DNA of 64,000 bases from Lysinibacillus parviboronicapiens. GTDB taxonomy: Bacteria > Bacillota > Bacilli > Bacillales_A > Planococcaceae. The notes under the pieces are model-generated. The model was not told the DNA's origin. It saw only the letters and a list, made by a program, of their open reading frames with translations, and searched no databases. This document shows, piece by piece, positions 18,526 to 28,005 of this stretch. Position 1 is the first letter of the stretch. The number at the start of each line of letters is the position of its first letter. A program made the position numbers and the translations under genes. The DNA lies in the NCBI RefSeq assembly GCF_003049575.1, contig NZ_PYWI01000020.1, positions 16,465-80,464 on the forward strand. Direction: 5' to 3'.

Positions 18526-19428
18526 ATGAAAATTTTATCATTCAAATTAGGTGGACATGTAAGTTTTGGACCGAAAGTAAAAAAAGAAGAAGCAGTATGG
18601 GATGTACTCGCTATTCAAAATGAACTTCAAGTTCTCCCTTCTTTTTCGAATTCAATTGTTGATGGCATTGCTCTAGGCTTTGATTTTGTTGAACAGATTC
18701 GTAAATTAGTAGAAGCAGCTGAAAAATCACAACGCGCAGAAAGCTTCAAACGTGAATTTACAGTGATTGAATGGCTATCGCCAATTCCACGTACACCAAA
18801 AAATATAATGTGTATCGGTAAAAATTATAATGAGCATGCAAAAGAAATGGGCGCAGAAGCAGCTCCAACAGATCTAATGGTATTTACAAAATCACCAACT
18901 GCTATCGCTGCTGATGGTCAAACGATATCAATTCATGCAGACCTTTCATCAAAAATGGACTATGAAGGGGAACTGGCAGTCGTTATTGGTAAACGTGGAA
19001 AAAATATTCCTAAAAATTTAGCTTACGATTACGTGTTTGGCTACACCATCGCAAACGATATTACAGCACGTGATTTGCAAGATAAACACAAGCAATACTT
19101 CTTAGGCAAAAGCTTGGATGGGACATGCCCACTAGGACCATACCTTGTCACAAAAGATGAAATTCCGAACCCTCAAGATTTAACTGTCGTAACAAAAGTT
19201 AATGATGAGGTTCGCCAAAACGGTACAACACAAGATATGATGTTCTCTGTAGAAAATTTAGTATCCATCCTATCTCAGCACGTAACATTAGAGCCTGGTG
19301 ATGTTATATTAACAGGAACGCCAGCAGGGGTTGGAAAAGGCATGAACCCACCACAATTTTTAAAAGCGGGTGATACTGTGAAAGTATCTATCCAAGGAAT
19401 TGGTACATTAGTGAACCACTTCGAATAA
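18526..19428 (+). CDS. Fumarylacetoacetate hydrolase-family protein (YisK-like)
   Basis: 300 residues. FAH-family core: IMCIGKNYNEHAKEMG, MDYEGELAVVIGKRG (metal-binding E), GYTIANDITARDLQ, KSLDGTCPLGPYLV, ILTGTPAGVG. These enzymes use a divalent metal to cleave or decarboxylate acylpyruvates and oxaloacetate; B. subtilis YisK decarboxylates oxaloacetate and has been linked to cell shape. The N-terminal 90 residues form the usual cap-like extension. A yisL-like gene follows, as in the B. subtilis yis region. The substrate here is inferred. Confidence 0.88.
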   Translation: MKILSFKLGGHVSFGPKVKKEEAVWDVLAIQNELQVLPSFSNSIVDGIALGFDFVEQIRKLVEAAEKSQRAESFKREFTVIEWLSPIPRTPKNIMCIGKNYNEHAKEMGAEAAPTDLMVFTKSPTAIAADGQTISIHADLSSKMDYEGELAVVIGKRGKNIPKNLAYDYVFGYTIANDITARDLQDKHKQYFLGKSLDGTCPLGPYLVTKDEIPNPQDLTVVTKVNDEVRQNGTTQDMMFSVENLVSILSQHVTLEPGDVILTGTPAGVGKGMNPPQFLKAGDTVKVSIQGIGTLVNHFE

Positions 19429-19434
19429 TTGTTG

Positions 19435-19469
19435 AAATCCGTGTGAGCCTATGCTCCGCGGATTTTTTT
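19435..19469 (+). terminator. Terminator after the yisK-like gene
   Basis: AAATCCGTGTGAGC pairs with GCTCCGCGGATTT, followed by a T tract. Confidence 0.85.
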
Positions 19470-19563
19470 AGTATATTTGGTGAACGCAATTGTAATAATT
19501 GAAACCATTTCCAGCTCATGATAGGATAGAGTTTGATAGAAAAAGAATGAGGTGGGGACACGA

Positions 19564-19932
19564 ATGGATTTTTTAACAAATACAACACATTTACACATTA
19601 CGACGTGGGTAGTTGGTATCGTAATCTTTTTCATTGCAGCGCTTAATGGCAAGCAATCGAAAGGCTTACATATGGTATTACGATTATTTTACATTTTAAT
19701 CATCATTTCTGGCGGTGCATTATTTATCCATACAATGGGTTATGGACAAGGTATGTTATACGGCTTCAAATTCATCGCTGGTATTTTAGTCATCGGTATG
19801 ATGGAAATGGTATTAGTTCGCCAAAAGAAAAACAAACCAACTGGCATGTTCTGGGGATTATTTGCGGTATTTTTATTCGTAACATTGTTCTTAGGGTTCA
19901 AATTACCAATGAACATCAATTTCCTTGCATAA
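19564..19932 (+). CDS. yisL: YisL-family (UPF0344, DUF1516) membrane protein
   Basis: 122 residues from ATG 19564 with GAGGTGGGG upstream. Four membrane helices, beginning THLHITTWVVGIVIFFIAAL, with the conserved GGALFIHTMGY and YGFKFIAGILVIGMMEM. Function unknown; short integral membrane protein conserved in Bacillales. Confidence 0.88.
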   Translation: MDFLTNTTHLHITTWVVGIVIFFIAALNGKQSKGLHMVLRLFYILIIISGGALFIHTMGYGQGMLYGFKFIAGILVIGMMEMVLVRQKKNKPTGMFWGLFAVFLFVTLFLGFKLPMNINFLA

Positions 19933-19943
19933 GTGCTCGTAAA

Positions 19944-19976
19944 GGTCGTGAAGTTTTTGCTTCACGGCTTTTTAGT
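19944..19976 (+). terminator. Terminator after yisL
   Basis: GTCGTGAAG / CTTCACGGC hairpin followed by TTTTTA. Confidence 0.85.
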
Positions 19977-20232
19977 GTGTAAAAGAAACTATACGGTAAG
20001 GTGACAAGCTTAAACGTAGGTTACAGGTGGGGGAAGCGTTGAGTAACCCAATAGAGCGCAGTTAACCGTCCTTTGTTGTTTATGCTCACGTTTGCATGCG
20101 AAAATAACTCAAGTTGACACCTTTTTGCCGTAATTCATTTTTCAATTTGGGAAAATATTTTGAAATGATAGCGACGGTACAGTTTTATTTGGTAAAATGA
20201 CGATGGATTGGTTTGAAAGAGAGGGAATAAAA

Positions 20233-21702
20233 GTGAAATTTAAGAAGTGGATAAGTGCGACAGCTGCATCGCTTTTACTGGCGACTTCATTCTTAGGAAC
20301 ACCAGCAGTGGCACATGCAGAAGAAGGACCAGCAAGAACGATTGCACAAGAAAGCATCTATGATTTACTCGTTGACCGTTTCTTTAATGGTTCGGGCACT
20401 AACGATATTGATACAAATACGCAAGACCCTTCGAAATTTGCAGGAGGGGACTTCACTGGGCTACAAGATAAATTAAAATTTATCGGAGAGATGGGGTATA
20501 CAATCGTCTCCATTGGGTCGCTTTTCGCTACTGAAACGTATGATGGCTCGATGCCAACAAGCTATACAACGTTAGAAGAGCATTTTGGGACAGCAGAAGA
20601 ATTCCAAAGTGTAATTGAGGCCTATAAAGCGAAGAACATGTCAATCATGGTTGATTTTCCACTTAACAATGTGAGTCCAAATCATGAGTGGGCGAAGGAC
20701 GTGGCAAAACAGGACTGGATTGCCTCTACCAATAATGGACAAGTACAATGGGATTTAACCAACAGTGATGTACAAAATGCGCTAATAGAGGCTGCAACTG
20801 AATTTGCCTCTACATATAATATTGGTGGTATTCGTTTAACAAATATTGCTGATGCAGATACTCAATTTATCAATGCGCTAATAGAGGCTTTAAAAGGCAC
20901 GAAAGAATCATTTTATGTAATAGCAAATGAAGAAAGTGATGCAAATTTTGATACGAATTTCTCCCCTGCAACAGCAGATATTTACCGCAATATCTTTAAA
21001 AATGTGGATATGGATTCTTCAAAGCTAATGGAGCCCTTATCAGGCGAGAAACCAACGCAGATTATGATTGATTCTCTTCAAACACATCGTTTTACATTTG
21101 ATTCTGCGAATGAAAATATGTTCCCACCAACCCGATTAAAGATGGCGTTGGGTGCATTATTTATGTTACCTGGAGTACCAGTTGTACAGTACGGTTCAGA
21201 GATTGCGATGAATGGAGAAGCAAAACCAAATACACATCAACTTTACAATTTCAAAACAGATGAAGAGTTGATTGATTACGTAAAAAACGTGCAATCTTTA
21301 AGAAATCAATCTGCAACATTACGTAATGGCGATTTTGAGGTTATTACAAATGAAGATGGTCTACTTGTATTTACAAGAACATCGGATGAAGAGCAATGGG
21401 TCATCATGGTAAATAATACAAGTAAAACTCAACGCGTTGATTTAACACCCGATCAGTTAGGTGAAGGTAAAATGTTAAATGGTATTTTGCAAGAAGAAAA
21501 AGTTCGCATTAATGAAAAAGGCGTATATCCTGTTATTTTAGACCGAGAAATCGTAGAAATTTATCAGGTTAGAGAAGACAAAGGATTAAATGTTCCATAC
21601 ATGGTGGCGCTTGGATTAGTGTGGTTACTATTTATAGGATTTGTAGTAGTTATCATTAAACGAGGTAAAAAACGTCGCATGGAACAAGACGCTACAAAAT
21701 AA
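20233..21702 (+). CDS. Membrane-anchored GH13 (alpha-amylase-like) protein with degenerate catalytic motifs
   Basis: 489 residues from GTG 20233 with AGAGAGGG upstream. A signal peptide ends at AVAHA. A GH13 TIM barrel follows (SIYDLLVDRFFNG, GGDFTGLQDKLKFIGEMGYT), then a short beta domain, one C-terminal membrane helix (VALGLVWLLFIGFVVVIIK) and a basic tail. The four GH13 motifs are altered: region I DFPLNN (His to Asn146), region II GGIRLTNIAD (nucleophile Asp replaced by Thr203), region III IANEES (Asn232 at the acid position if ungapped, Glu233 beside it) and region IV IDSLQTHRF (NHD replaced by SLQ, 281-283). It probably binds glycan without cleaving it; that is inference. It stands alone, with a terminator shared with degV. 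Confidence 0.85.
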   Translation: MKFKKWISATAASLLLATSFLGTPAVAHAEEGPARTIAQESIYDLLVDRFFNGSGTNDIDTNTQDPSKFAGGDFTGLQDKLKFIGEMGYTIVSIGSLFATETYDGSMPTSYTTLEEHFGTAEEFQSVIEAYKAKNMSIMVDFPLNNVSPNHEWAKDVAKQDWIASTNNGQVQWDLTNSDVQNALIEAATEFASTYNIGGIRLTNIADADTQFINALIEALKGTKESFYVIANEESDANFDTNFSPATADIYRNIFKNVDMDSSKLMEPLSGEKPTQIMIDSLQTHRFTFDSANENMFPPTRLKMALGALFMLPGVPVVQYGSEIAMNGEAKPNTHQLYNFKTDEELIDYVKNVQSLRNQSATLRNGDFEVITNEDGLLVFTRTSDEEQWVIMVNNTSKTQRVDLTPDQLGEGKMLNGILQEEKVRINEKGVYPVILDREIVEIYQVREDKGLNVPYMVALGLVWLLFIGFVVVIIKRGKKRRMEQDATK

Positions 21703-21710
21703 CAAATAAA

Positions 21711-21752
21711 AATCCCTCCAATTGCCTTTTGGGCGAACATGGAGGGATTAAT
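21711..21752. terminator. Bidirectional terminator between GH13 gene and degV
   Basis: AATCCCTCCA / TGGAGGGATT stem between two convergent genes. Confidence 0.85.
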
Positions 21753-21755
21753 AAA

Positions 21756-22613
21756 TTATGCTTGGTAACTTTTATTGGTAAAGAAAATAGCAATTGTACC
21801 CGGGCCGACATGCGAGCCGATGACTGAACCAATCATCGTAATTTGAACTGCTTTTGGCGCGAAGCGGTCCTGGATGGCTGCTTTTACTTCGTTTGCAAAG
21901 ACAGGGTCATCACTATGACTAATGCCGACAATTTTATCGGAAAAATTACCACCGCGTTCTTGCATCAATTCTAACATACGTGCAATGGCCTTTTTACGGC
22001 CACGTGATTTTTCAATTGGTACAAGCTTGCCGTCTTCAACATTTAATATTGGCTTAATACTAAGGAGCCCACCAAGAAATGCACTAGTCTTAGATACACG
22101 GCCACCTTTTGCAAGATAGTCTAAATCTTCTACTGTAAATAGGTGCTCCATCTGTGAAGCAAGAGCAGTTAATTTTGTTTCAAGTTCCTGCAATGAGGCA
22201 CCCGTATTACGAAGTTGAACCGCTTCTTCAATCACTAAACCGTGGCCAAAGGAAGCACATTTAGAATCAATGATTGTCAGTTTCAGCGATGGATATTGTT
22301 CAAGTACTTGATTGCGAATCATCATAGCCGTACCATATGTACCTGATAATTCCGATGAAAAGGCGATATAAATGCCTTCTTCGTCGTTTTGTGCTAGTTC
22401 TTCGAAATGTTTAAGGAAGAGCTCTGGTGACACTTGTGACGTTTTTGGGTGGGCACCTTGTCGAATAGCATCGTAAATTTCCTTACAATCAATCGCAATG
22501 ACGTCATCGTACTCGCTGTCATTTAAATGCACGCGTAATGGAAGGAGTACGACATCATTCTCTTCATAGTAAGACTTCGGTAAATCACATCCACTATCAG
22601 TAAAAATTTTCAT
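21756..22613 (-). CDS. DegV-family fatty-acid-binding protein
   Basis: 285 residues. DegV signatures: FTDSGCDLPKSYYEE, LPLRVHLNDSEYDD, HPKTSQVSPELF, AFSSELSGTYG, IIDSKCASFGHG, GGRVSKTSAFLGGLL and GSVIGSHVGPGTIAIFF. Family members (FakB) bind a fatty acid and present it to the kinase FakA for phosphorylation. FakA is not in this window. SD GGGGGAC precedes the ATG. Confidence 0.92.
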   Translation of the reverse strand: MKIFTDSGCDLPKSYYEENDVVLLPLRVHLNDSEYDDVIAIDCKEIYDAIRQGAHPKTSQVSPELFLKHFEELAQNDEEGIYIAFSSELSGTYGTAMMIRNQVLEQYPSLKLTIIDSKCASFGHGLVIEEAVQLRNTGASLQELETKLTALASQMEHLFTVEDLDYLAKGGRVSKTSAFLGGLLSIKPILNVEDGKLVPIEKSRGRKKAIARMLELMQERGGNFSDKIVGISHSDDPVFANEVKAAIQDRFAPKAVQITMIGSVIGSHVGPGTIAIFFTNKSYQA

Positions 22614-22694
22614 TATCTTGTCCCCCTAAATAAACTGTCTTCCTCCAAATTTAAACTGTAAAAATTGGAAAGTCAATTTGAACTTACTACTTAA

Positions 22695-23504
22695 TTATGA
22701 TAATTTCAAGCGTTCAATGAGTATTTTAGCAATACCATCTTCGTTATTAGTCGTTGTAATTTCATTGGCAATATTTTTTAAAGACGCAATACCGTTGCCC
22801 ATAGCTACACCGATACCTGCAAAATCAATCATTTCTAAATCATTGTCTTCATCACCAAAAGCAATAATGCGCTCACGTGGGATGCCTAAATCTTTTGCAA
22901 CATGTGAGATTCCTACGGCTTTATTTAAACCACGACGGACAATCTCAATAATGTGTAGTGGTGCACCCCAACGACGATGTTCGATAACTTCTGCATGAAC
23001 TGCTTGTAAATGGTCACGGATAATCATGGAATTGACTTCATTTGCTTGTATCAGTAAACTTGTTGGATTTTCCTGCAAATGAGTTGATAAATCACCTAAT
23101 GTAATTTTGGGATTGCCCATGTTAAAAATATTTAAAATCCGATCGTCCTCTGTATGGACATAAATATCATCAATTACCTCAGCAATAATATTTTCATATT
23201 CATAACTATTGACTGAATCGACGACATCTCGCACAACGCCTAAATCAATTGGTGTATGCATCGTTTGCCAAGCAGTATTTTTTGGATGGTGAACGTAAGC
23301 ACCATTAAAATTAACAATGGGCGTTGTTAGACCGAGCTCATGATAATAAATATCGCTAGCTCGATAAGGACGACCTGTGGCAATCATCACCTGATGTCCT
23401 TGTTCTTTTGCCTGCAATAATGTTTTTTTAGTTTTCGCTGAAATTTGTTGTTGGTCCGTTAATAACGTCCCGTCTAAATCTAAAACAATTAAATGCGGTT
23501 TCAT
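22695..23504 (-). CDS. yitU: Cof-type HAD phosphatase (YitU-like)
   Basis: 269 residues. HAD motifs: LDLDGTLL (nucleophile Asp), ATGRPYRASD, KAVGISHVAKDLGIP and AFGDEDNDLEMI (acidic motif IV). A C2B-type cap lies in the middle. In B. subtilis YitU is a candidate phosphatase in riboflavin synthesis. The neighbouring yitV and yitW homologues support orthology, although here it is divergent from them. Confidence 0.88.
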   Translation of the reverse strand: MKPHLIVLDLDGTLLTDQQQISAKTKKTLLQAKEQGHQVMIATGRPYRASDIYYHELGLTTPIVNFNGAYVHHPKNTAWQTMHTPIDLGVVRDVVDSVNSYEYENIIAEVIDDIYVHTEDDRILNIFNMGNPKITLGDLSTHLQENPTSLLIQANEVNSMIIRDHLQAVHAEVIEHRRWGAPLHIIEIVRRGLNKAVGISHVAKDLGIPRERIIAFGDEDNDLEMIDFAGIGVAMGNGIASLKNIANEITTTNNEDGIAKILIERLKLS

Positions 23505-23628
23505 AGCATGTTGCCCCTTTCCTATATGTTAGAATAGTATCTCTTTGTCATCAACTCGTCAAAATTTTGTCATGTAGAAAAAAGTTTGCTAACATAAAAA
23601 GAAGAGACAAAAGTTGGGAGTGACAAAG

Positions 23629-24393
23629 ATGTTTACAGAGAGAGAAGTGTGGGGAAGTATTCCGTTATTACATATACATACAGACGATATGAATGAAGAA
23701 ACCCCAGTCGTGATTTTCTTACACGGTTTTATGAGTGCGAAAGAACATAATCTACATTATGCATATCAGTTAGTCAATAAAGGGGTGCGTGTCCTATTAC
23801 CAGATGCGAAATTACATGGTGATCGAAGTGAAGACTTAACAGAAATGCAAATGAATTCACACTTTTGGGATATTGTCTTAAATTCTATTCACGAAGTCGA
23901 ACAATTATATAATGAGCTAAAGAATAAACAACTATTAGTAAATGATAAAATCGGTGTGGCTGGGACTTCGATGGGTGGAATTGTTACTGCAGGTTGCTTA
24001 AAGCTTTATGATTGGATTCAAACCGCTGCAATATGTATGGGTGCACCTTGTTTTATAGAATTAGGCGCTTATCAATTACAGCAGTTTGCAGAAAGTGGTT
24101 TAAATTGGCCGATGTCAGACGAAGAAGTTCGAAAAACGAATGAACTTTTAGCGAAATATGATATAAGCTTAACACCAGAAAAATTTGCACAACGCCCGAT
24201 ATTCTTCTGGCATGGTAAAAAAGATAAAACTGTGCCATTTAAAGATACGTATACGTTCTATTTAAAATTACGAGCGTATTATGAAAAAAATCCTGAAGAT
24301 TTGAATTTCTTCGTCGATAATCAGGCTGGTCATGCCGTGACACGTGAAGGCATGTTAGCATCGACTGAATGGCTTGCGCAGCATTTGGCATAA
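23629..24393 (+). CDS. yitV: Alpha/beta-hydrolase, YitV-like esterase
   Basis: 254 residues from ATG 23629 (GGGAG eight bases upstream). Oxyanion region FLHGFMSAKEHN, nucleophile elbow GTSMGG, acid in KDKTVPF and His in QAGHAVT give a complete catalytic triad. Cytosolic, with no signal peptide. Followed after 53 bases by yitW, as in B. subtilis. Natural substrate unknown. Confidence 0.88.
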   Translation: MFTEREVWGSIPLLHIHTDDMNEETPVVIFLHGFMSAKEHNLHYAYQLVNKGVRVLLPDAKLHGDRSEDLTEMQMNSHFWDIVLNSIHEVEQLYNELKNKQLLVNDKIGVAGTSMGGIVTAGCLKLYDWIQTAAICMGAPCFIELGAYQLQQFAESGLNWPMSDEEVRKTNELLAKYDISLTPEKFAQRPIFFWHGKKDKTVPFKDTYTFYLKLRAYYEKNPEDLNFFVDNQAGHAVTREGMLASTEWLAQHLA

Positions 24394-24446
24394 TAAGTAG
24401 CATCTGCTATGATGAAGTTAACACTGTGATGGAAGGAGAAATACAG

Positions 24447-24755
24447 ATGGATCAAGATATGAAAGACAGCATGTTAGGTGCATTAGAAAATGTAATTGAC
24501 CCTGAGCTGGGTATTGATATTGTCAACTTAGGATTAGTATATGATGTTGAATTAGATGATGAGGGCTTAGCAACAGTCACAATGACGCTAACATCAATGG
24601 GATGCCCACTTGGCCCAGTTATTGTTGACCAAGTAAAAACAGCATTAAGTGAACTACCAGAAGTGAAAAGTACAAATGTTAACATTGTGTGGAATCCACC
24701 TTGGTCAAAAGACAAGATGTCCCGATACGCGAAATTGGCATTAGGTGTACGTTAA
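24447..24755 (+). CDS. yitW: MIP18/SufT-type Fe-S cluster assembly factor (YitW-like)
   Basis: 102 residues from ATG 24447 with GGAAGGAGA upstream. DUF59 signature: NVIDPELGIDIVNLGLVYDV, MTLTSMGCPLGP (conserved Cys) and VWNPPWSKDKMS. SufT/MIP18 proteins help maturation of Fe-S proteins. Likely co-transcribed with yitV. Confidence 0.92.
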   Translation: MDQDMKDSMLGALENVIDPELGIDIVNLGLVYDVELDDEGLATVTMTLTSMGCPLGPVIVDQVKTALSELPEVKSTNVNIVWNPPWSKDKMSRYAKLALGVR

Positions 24756-24813
24756 GTAAACTTTAGCACAAGGCGTATGTCGCTAACTAAAGTACAAAAT
24801 AGAGTACAGTAAA

Positions 24814-24856
24814 AACAAATTCCCACTTGCACAAAATGCAGGTGGGAATTTGTTAT
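24814..24856. terminator. Bidirectional terminator between yitW and the Fnr-type regulator
   Basis: AACAAATTCCCACTTGCA pairs perfectly with TGCAGGTGGGAATTTGTT around CAAAA, except for one unpaired base. Confidence 0.9.
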
Positions 24857-24864
24857 ATATCGGA

Positions 24865-25560
24865 TTAATCGATACGGCAAATTTGTAATGGACAACTTTC
24901 ACAGGCGATTTCATCTTTTAGAAATTGTAGATCATGAATTGTAATATAGCCTTTTTCAAAGGATAAAATATTATGCTTTTTTAAATCATTGAGCATGCGA
25001 TTTATCATTTCTCTACTTGTTGCGCATAGACTAGCAATTTCTGAATTTGTTAATGGAAAATCGATAAAAATCGTACCACTTTCTAAAACCTTGCCATAGG
25101 TGTTAGATAAACGAATTAACGTTGAAAATAAAGCACCTTTCTTACCATTCAACACTAGATCACGCAAACGGCTTTGATGTTTTAAATTTTCAGTTTGTAG
25201 CCACTTTAAGTACTCAACCATTAAAGACGGTTGCTCCAATAATAACTGCTCCAACGATTTACGGCTAAGGACGTATAACGTAGAGGGCTCTAATACTTTT
25301 GCAGTCATGGCGTGATAAGTTAGGTTACAAAATAATGAACCTTCCCCGATAATACTATCAGGACCACAAATTCGTACGGTTAATTCTTTTCCACTTTCAG
25401 TTTCCTGACTAATCGAAATGGCACCAGTTTTAATATAATATATTTCTTTTGCACGTTCGCCTTCTAAAAAAATTTTACTTTCCTTATTCACTTTTATAAA
25501 AACGCCGTGTTTTTGAAAAAGAGCATGAATTTTTTCTTGATTATCATCCATTAGTACCAT
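24865..25560 (-). CDS. fnr: Fnr-type Crp-family oxygen sensor/regulator
   Basis: 231 residues from ATG 25560 (AGAAAGAGATG upstream). A cyclic-nucleotide-binding-like beta roll is followed by a winged HTH (NSEIASLCATSREMINRML). The C-terminus carries Cys220, Cys223 and Cys228 (CESCPLQIC). B. subtilis Fnr uses Cys227, 230, 235 and Asp141 for its [4Fe-4S] cluster; the cysteine spacing is identical and Asp134 falls at the matching offset. This supports an oxygen-responsive Fnr rather than a generic Crp protein. Cluster binding is inferred. Confidence 0.82.
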   Translation of the reverse strand: MVLMDDNQEKIHALFQKHGVFIKVNKESKIFLEGERAKEIYYIKTGAISISQETESGKELTVRICGPDSIIGEGSLFCNLTYHAMTAKVLEPSTLYVLSRKSLEQLLLEQPSLMVEYLKWLQTENLKHQSRLRDLVLNGKKGALFSTLIRLSNTYGKVLESGTIFIDFPLTNSEIASLCATSREMINRMLNDLKKHNILSFEKGYITIHDLQFLKDEIACESCPLQICRID

Positions 25561-25706
25561 AAAAACACATCTCTTTCTATTTGTAATAAGTGACCGTATT
25601 ACAAAAGAATGGTGATTAATCATTCCGATATATTAAAACAACGAAACATAACCTCATTATAACGTAATCTATCCTGTGTAAGGGAAAAAAATTTAGAGCT
25701 TATTTT

Positions 25707-25735
25707 TTGCTAGGTCTTGTCGGTTGTTGTAAAAT
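25707..25735 (+). promoter_or_regulatory. Sigma-A promoter of the clpB-like gene
   Basis: TTGCTA, 17-base spacer, TAAAAT. The predicted start falls just upstream of the CtsR operator. Confidence 0.65.
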
Positions 25736-25741
25736 TAAGTT

Positions 25742-25758
25742 AGTCAAAAAAGGTCAAA
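25742..25758 (+). promoter_or_regulatory. CtsR operator
   Basis: AGTCAAA-AAA-GGTCAAA matches the CtsR heptad direct repeat (RGTCAAA-NNN-RGTCAAA) and overlaps the expected transcription start. Heat-shock repression by CtsR is inferred from the match. Confidence 0.85.
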
Positions 25759-25819
25759 CATTTTTCTCTGAAATTGTGGATGCAATTATGCCAAAGATAT
25801 TTGAAAAGGAGTGCTAACG

Positions 25820-27946
25820 ATGCAATTTCAACAAACAGATAATAAAAAACCATTAGAGCAATTTGGACGTAATTTAGTGGAAGAAGTAAAAAACGGCAAA
25901 ATGGATCCAGTTATTGGCCGTGATGAAGAAATTCGCAATGTTATTCGTATTTTAACGCGAAAAACTAAAAATAACCCAGTATTAATTGGTGAACCCGGTG
26001 TCGGTAAAACGGCAATTGTAGAAGGGTTGGCTCAGCGCATTGTGAAAGGCGATGTACCAGAGGGGTTAAAAGAATGTGTATTGTATGAGCTAGATATGAG
26101 TGCATTAATAGCAGGGGCAAGTTATCGTGGACAATTTGAAGAACGATTAAAAGGTGTATTAAAAGAAGTAAAAGAATCACAAGGGCGTATTATTTTATTT
26201 ATCGATGAAATTCATACGATTGTTGGTGCAGGAAAAACAGACGGTGCAATGGATGCGGGAAATATGTTAAAGCCGATGCTCGCTCGAGGTGAATTACATT
26301 GTATCGGTGCCACAACGTTAGACGAATACCGTATGTATATTGAAAAAGACCCGGCTTTAGAACGTCGTTTCCAACAAGTGCTTGTGCGCGAACCATCCAT
26401 TGAAGATACTGTATCTATTTTACGCGGCTTAAAAGAGCGCTTTGAGTTACATCATGCGGTACGTATCCATGACCGTGCAATTGTGGCGGCAGCGCAGCTT
26501 TCAAATCGCTATATTACAGAGCGCTTCCTTCCTGATAAAGCAATTGATTTAATAGACGAGGCTTGTGCGATGATTCGTACAGAAATCGATTCCATGCCAC
26601 AAGAATTAGATGCAGTGACACGACGTATTATGCAACTTGAAATTGAAGAGCAAGCATTACGAAAAGAAAAAGATGAGGCAAGCAAAAAAAGACTGGAACA
26701 ATTACGCGATGAGTTAGCTAAATTAAAAGAATCCTCTGAAGGTATGCGCAAGCAATGGGAAGCAGAAAAAGAGGCGCTCCATGGCATTCAGAAAAAACGT
26801 GAAATACTCGACAAATACCGTCGTGATTTAGATGAAGCTGAAAGTAAATATGATTTAAATAAAGCGGCAGAATTACGTCACGGTAAAATCCCGACCCTTG
26901 AAAAAGAAATTCAAGAGATGGAAAAACAATTAGAAGAGGGGACAGAAGTACGTATTTTGCGCGAGGAAGTAACGGCGGATGAAATCGCATCTATCGTGTC
27001 TCGTTGGACAGGTATACCTGTTACAAAATTAGTGGAAGGTGAGCGTGAGAAATTACTGCGTTTAAAAGATACGCTACATGAACGGGTTGTAGGGCAGGAG
27101 ACAGCTGTTCAACTTGTGACGGAAGCGGTATGGCGTGCTCGTGCAGGCATTAAAGACCCTCATCGTCCGATTGGTAGCTTCTTATTCCTAGGACCAACTG
27201 GTGTTGGTAAAACTGAGCTAGCAAAGGCACTAGCGGCACAGTTATTTGATTCAGAGGAGCATTTTATCCGTATTGATATGAGTGAATATATGGAAAAACA
27301 TAGCGTATCACGCCTTGTTGGTGCACCTCCAGGTTATGTTGGCTATGAAGAAGGTGGACAATTAACAGAGGCTGTTCGCCGTAATCCATATTCAGTTGTA
27401 TTACTTGATGAAATTGAGAAGGCTCATCCGGACGTAGCCAATATATTACTGCAAATTTTAGATGATGGTCGCATTACGGATAGTCAAGGTCGAATGGTCA
27501 ACTTTACAAATACAGTCGTGATTTTGACTTCTAATATCGGTTCTAGTTATTTAATGGAAGCAAAAAAAGATGATGCAGCAATTGAGGACTTAGTTATGAC
27601 AGCGCTGCGTCAGCATTTTAAACCAGAGTTATTAAATCGTATGGATGATATTATCCTGTTTCATGCTTTATCTGATGAACATTTCACAGCCATTGCTTGG
27701 AAATACGTAGAACAGCTTGTCAAACGGGTAGCGGAACAGGAAATTACATTAGCAGTAGAAAAAGACGTCATTGCTTGGGTTGTAGAACAAGGTGCAGATG
27801 CACAATTTGGTGCACGACCATTAAAACGTTTCGTGCAACGTTATATTGAAACAGCTGTGGCAAAGGAATTATTACGTGGGGAAGTATTACCTGGAGACAC
27901 ATTGCATGTGAAAATACGTGATGGTCACTGCGTAGTTGAAAAATAA
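25820..27946 (+). CDS. clpB: ClpB-type AAA+ disaggregase lacking the N-terminal domain
   Basis: 708 residues from ATG 25820 with AAAAGGAGTG upstream. Two AAA+ modules: Walker A GEPGVGKT at 57-64 and GPTGVGKT at 458-465. Between them lies a full ClpB-type coiled-coil M domain, roughly residues 240-370. The protein starts directly before the first AAA+ domain, so the ~150-residue N domain of classical ClpB is missing, and there is no ClpE zinc finger. No ClpP-docking (I/V/L)GF loop is seen before [11 protein letters not shown], so disaggregation rather than proteolysis is likely. The CtsR site upstream indicates heat-shock control. Confidence 0.88.
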   Translation: MQFQQTDNKKPLEQFGRNLVEEVKNGKMDPVIGRDEEIRNVIRILTRKTKNNPVLIGEPGVGKTAIVEGLAQRIVKGDVPEGLKECVLYELDMSALIAGASYRGQFEERLKGVLKEVKESQGRIILFIDEIHTIVGAGKTDGAMDAGNMLKPMLARGELHCIGATTLDEYRMYIEKDPALERRFQQVLVREPSIEDTVSILRGLKERFELHHAVRIHDRAIVAAAQLSNRYITERFLPDKAIDLIDEACAMIRTEIDSMPQELDAVTRRIMQLEIEEQALRKEKDEASKKRLEQLRDELAKLKESSEGMRKQWEAEKEALHGIQKKREILDKYRRDLDEAESKYDLNKAAELRHGKIPTLEKEIQEMEKQLEEGTEVRILREEVTADEIASIVSRWTGIPVTKLVEGEREKLLRLKDTLHERVVGQETAVQLVTEAVWRARAGIKDPHRPIGSFLFLGPTGVGKTELAKALAAQLFDSEEHFIRIDMSEYMEKHSVSRLVGAPPGYVGYEEGGQLTEAVRRNPYSVVLLDEIEKAHPDVANILLQILDDGRITDSQGRMVNFTNTVVILTSNIGSSYLMEAKKDDAAIEDLVMTALRQHFKPELLNRMDDIILFHALSDEHFTAIAWKYVEQLVKRVAEQEITLAVEKDVIAWVVEQGADAQFGARPLKRFVQRYIETAVAKELLRGEVLPGDTLHVKIRDGHCVVEK

Positions 27947-27958
27947 TAGAAAAAAAGA

Positions 27959-27996
27959 AAAAAACCTGTTTCGCTTGAGGCGATACAGGTTTTTTA
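27959..27996. terminator. Terminator after the clpB-like gene
   Basis: AAAACCTGTTTCGC / GCGATACAGGTTTT stem with a T6 tail; it may also serve the convergent small gene. Confidence 0.88.
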
Positions 27997-28005
27997 AGGA
28001 TTTGA

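Noticed and set aside
20114..20142. Promoter of the GH13 gene
   Set aside because: TTGACA is present at 20114 but no acceptable -10 lies 16-18 bases downstream.
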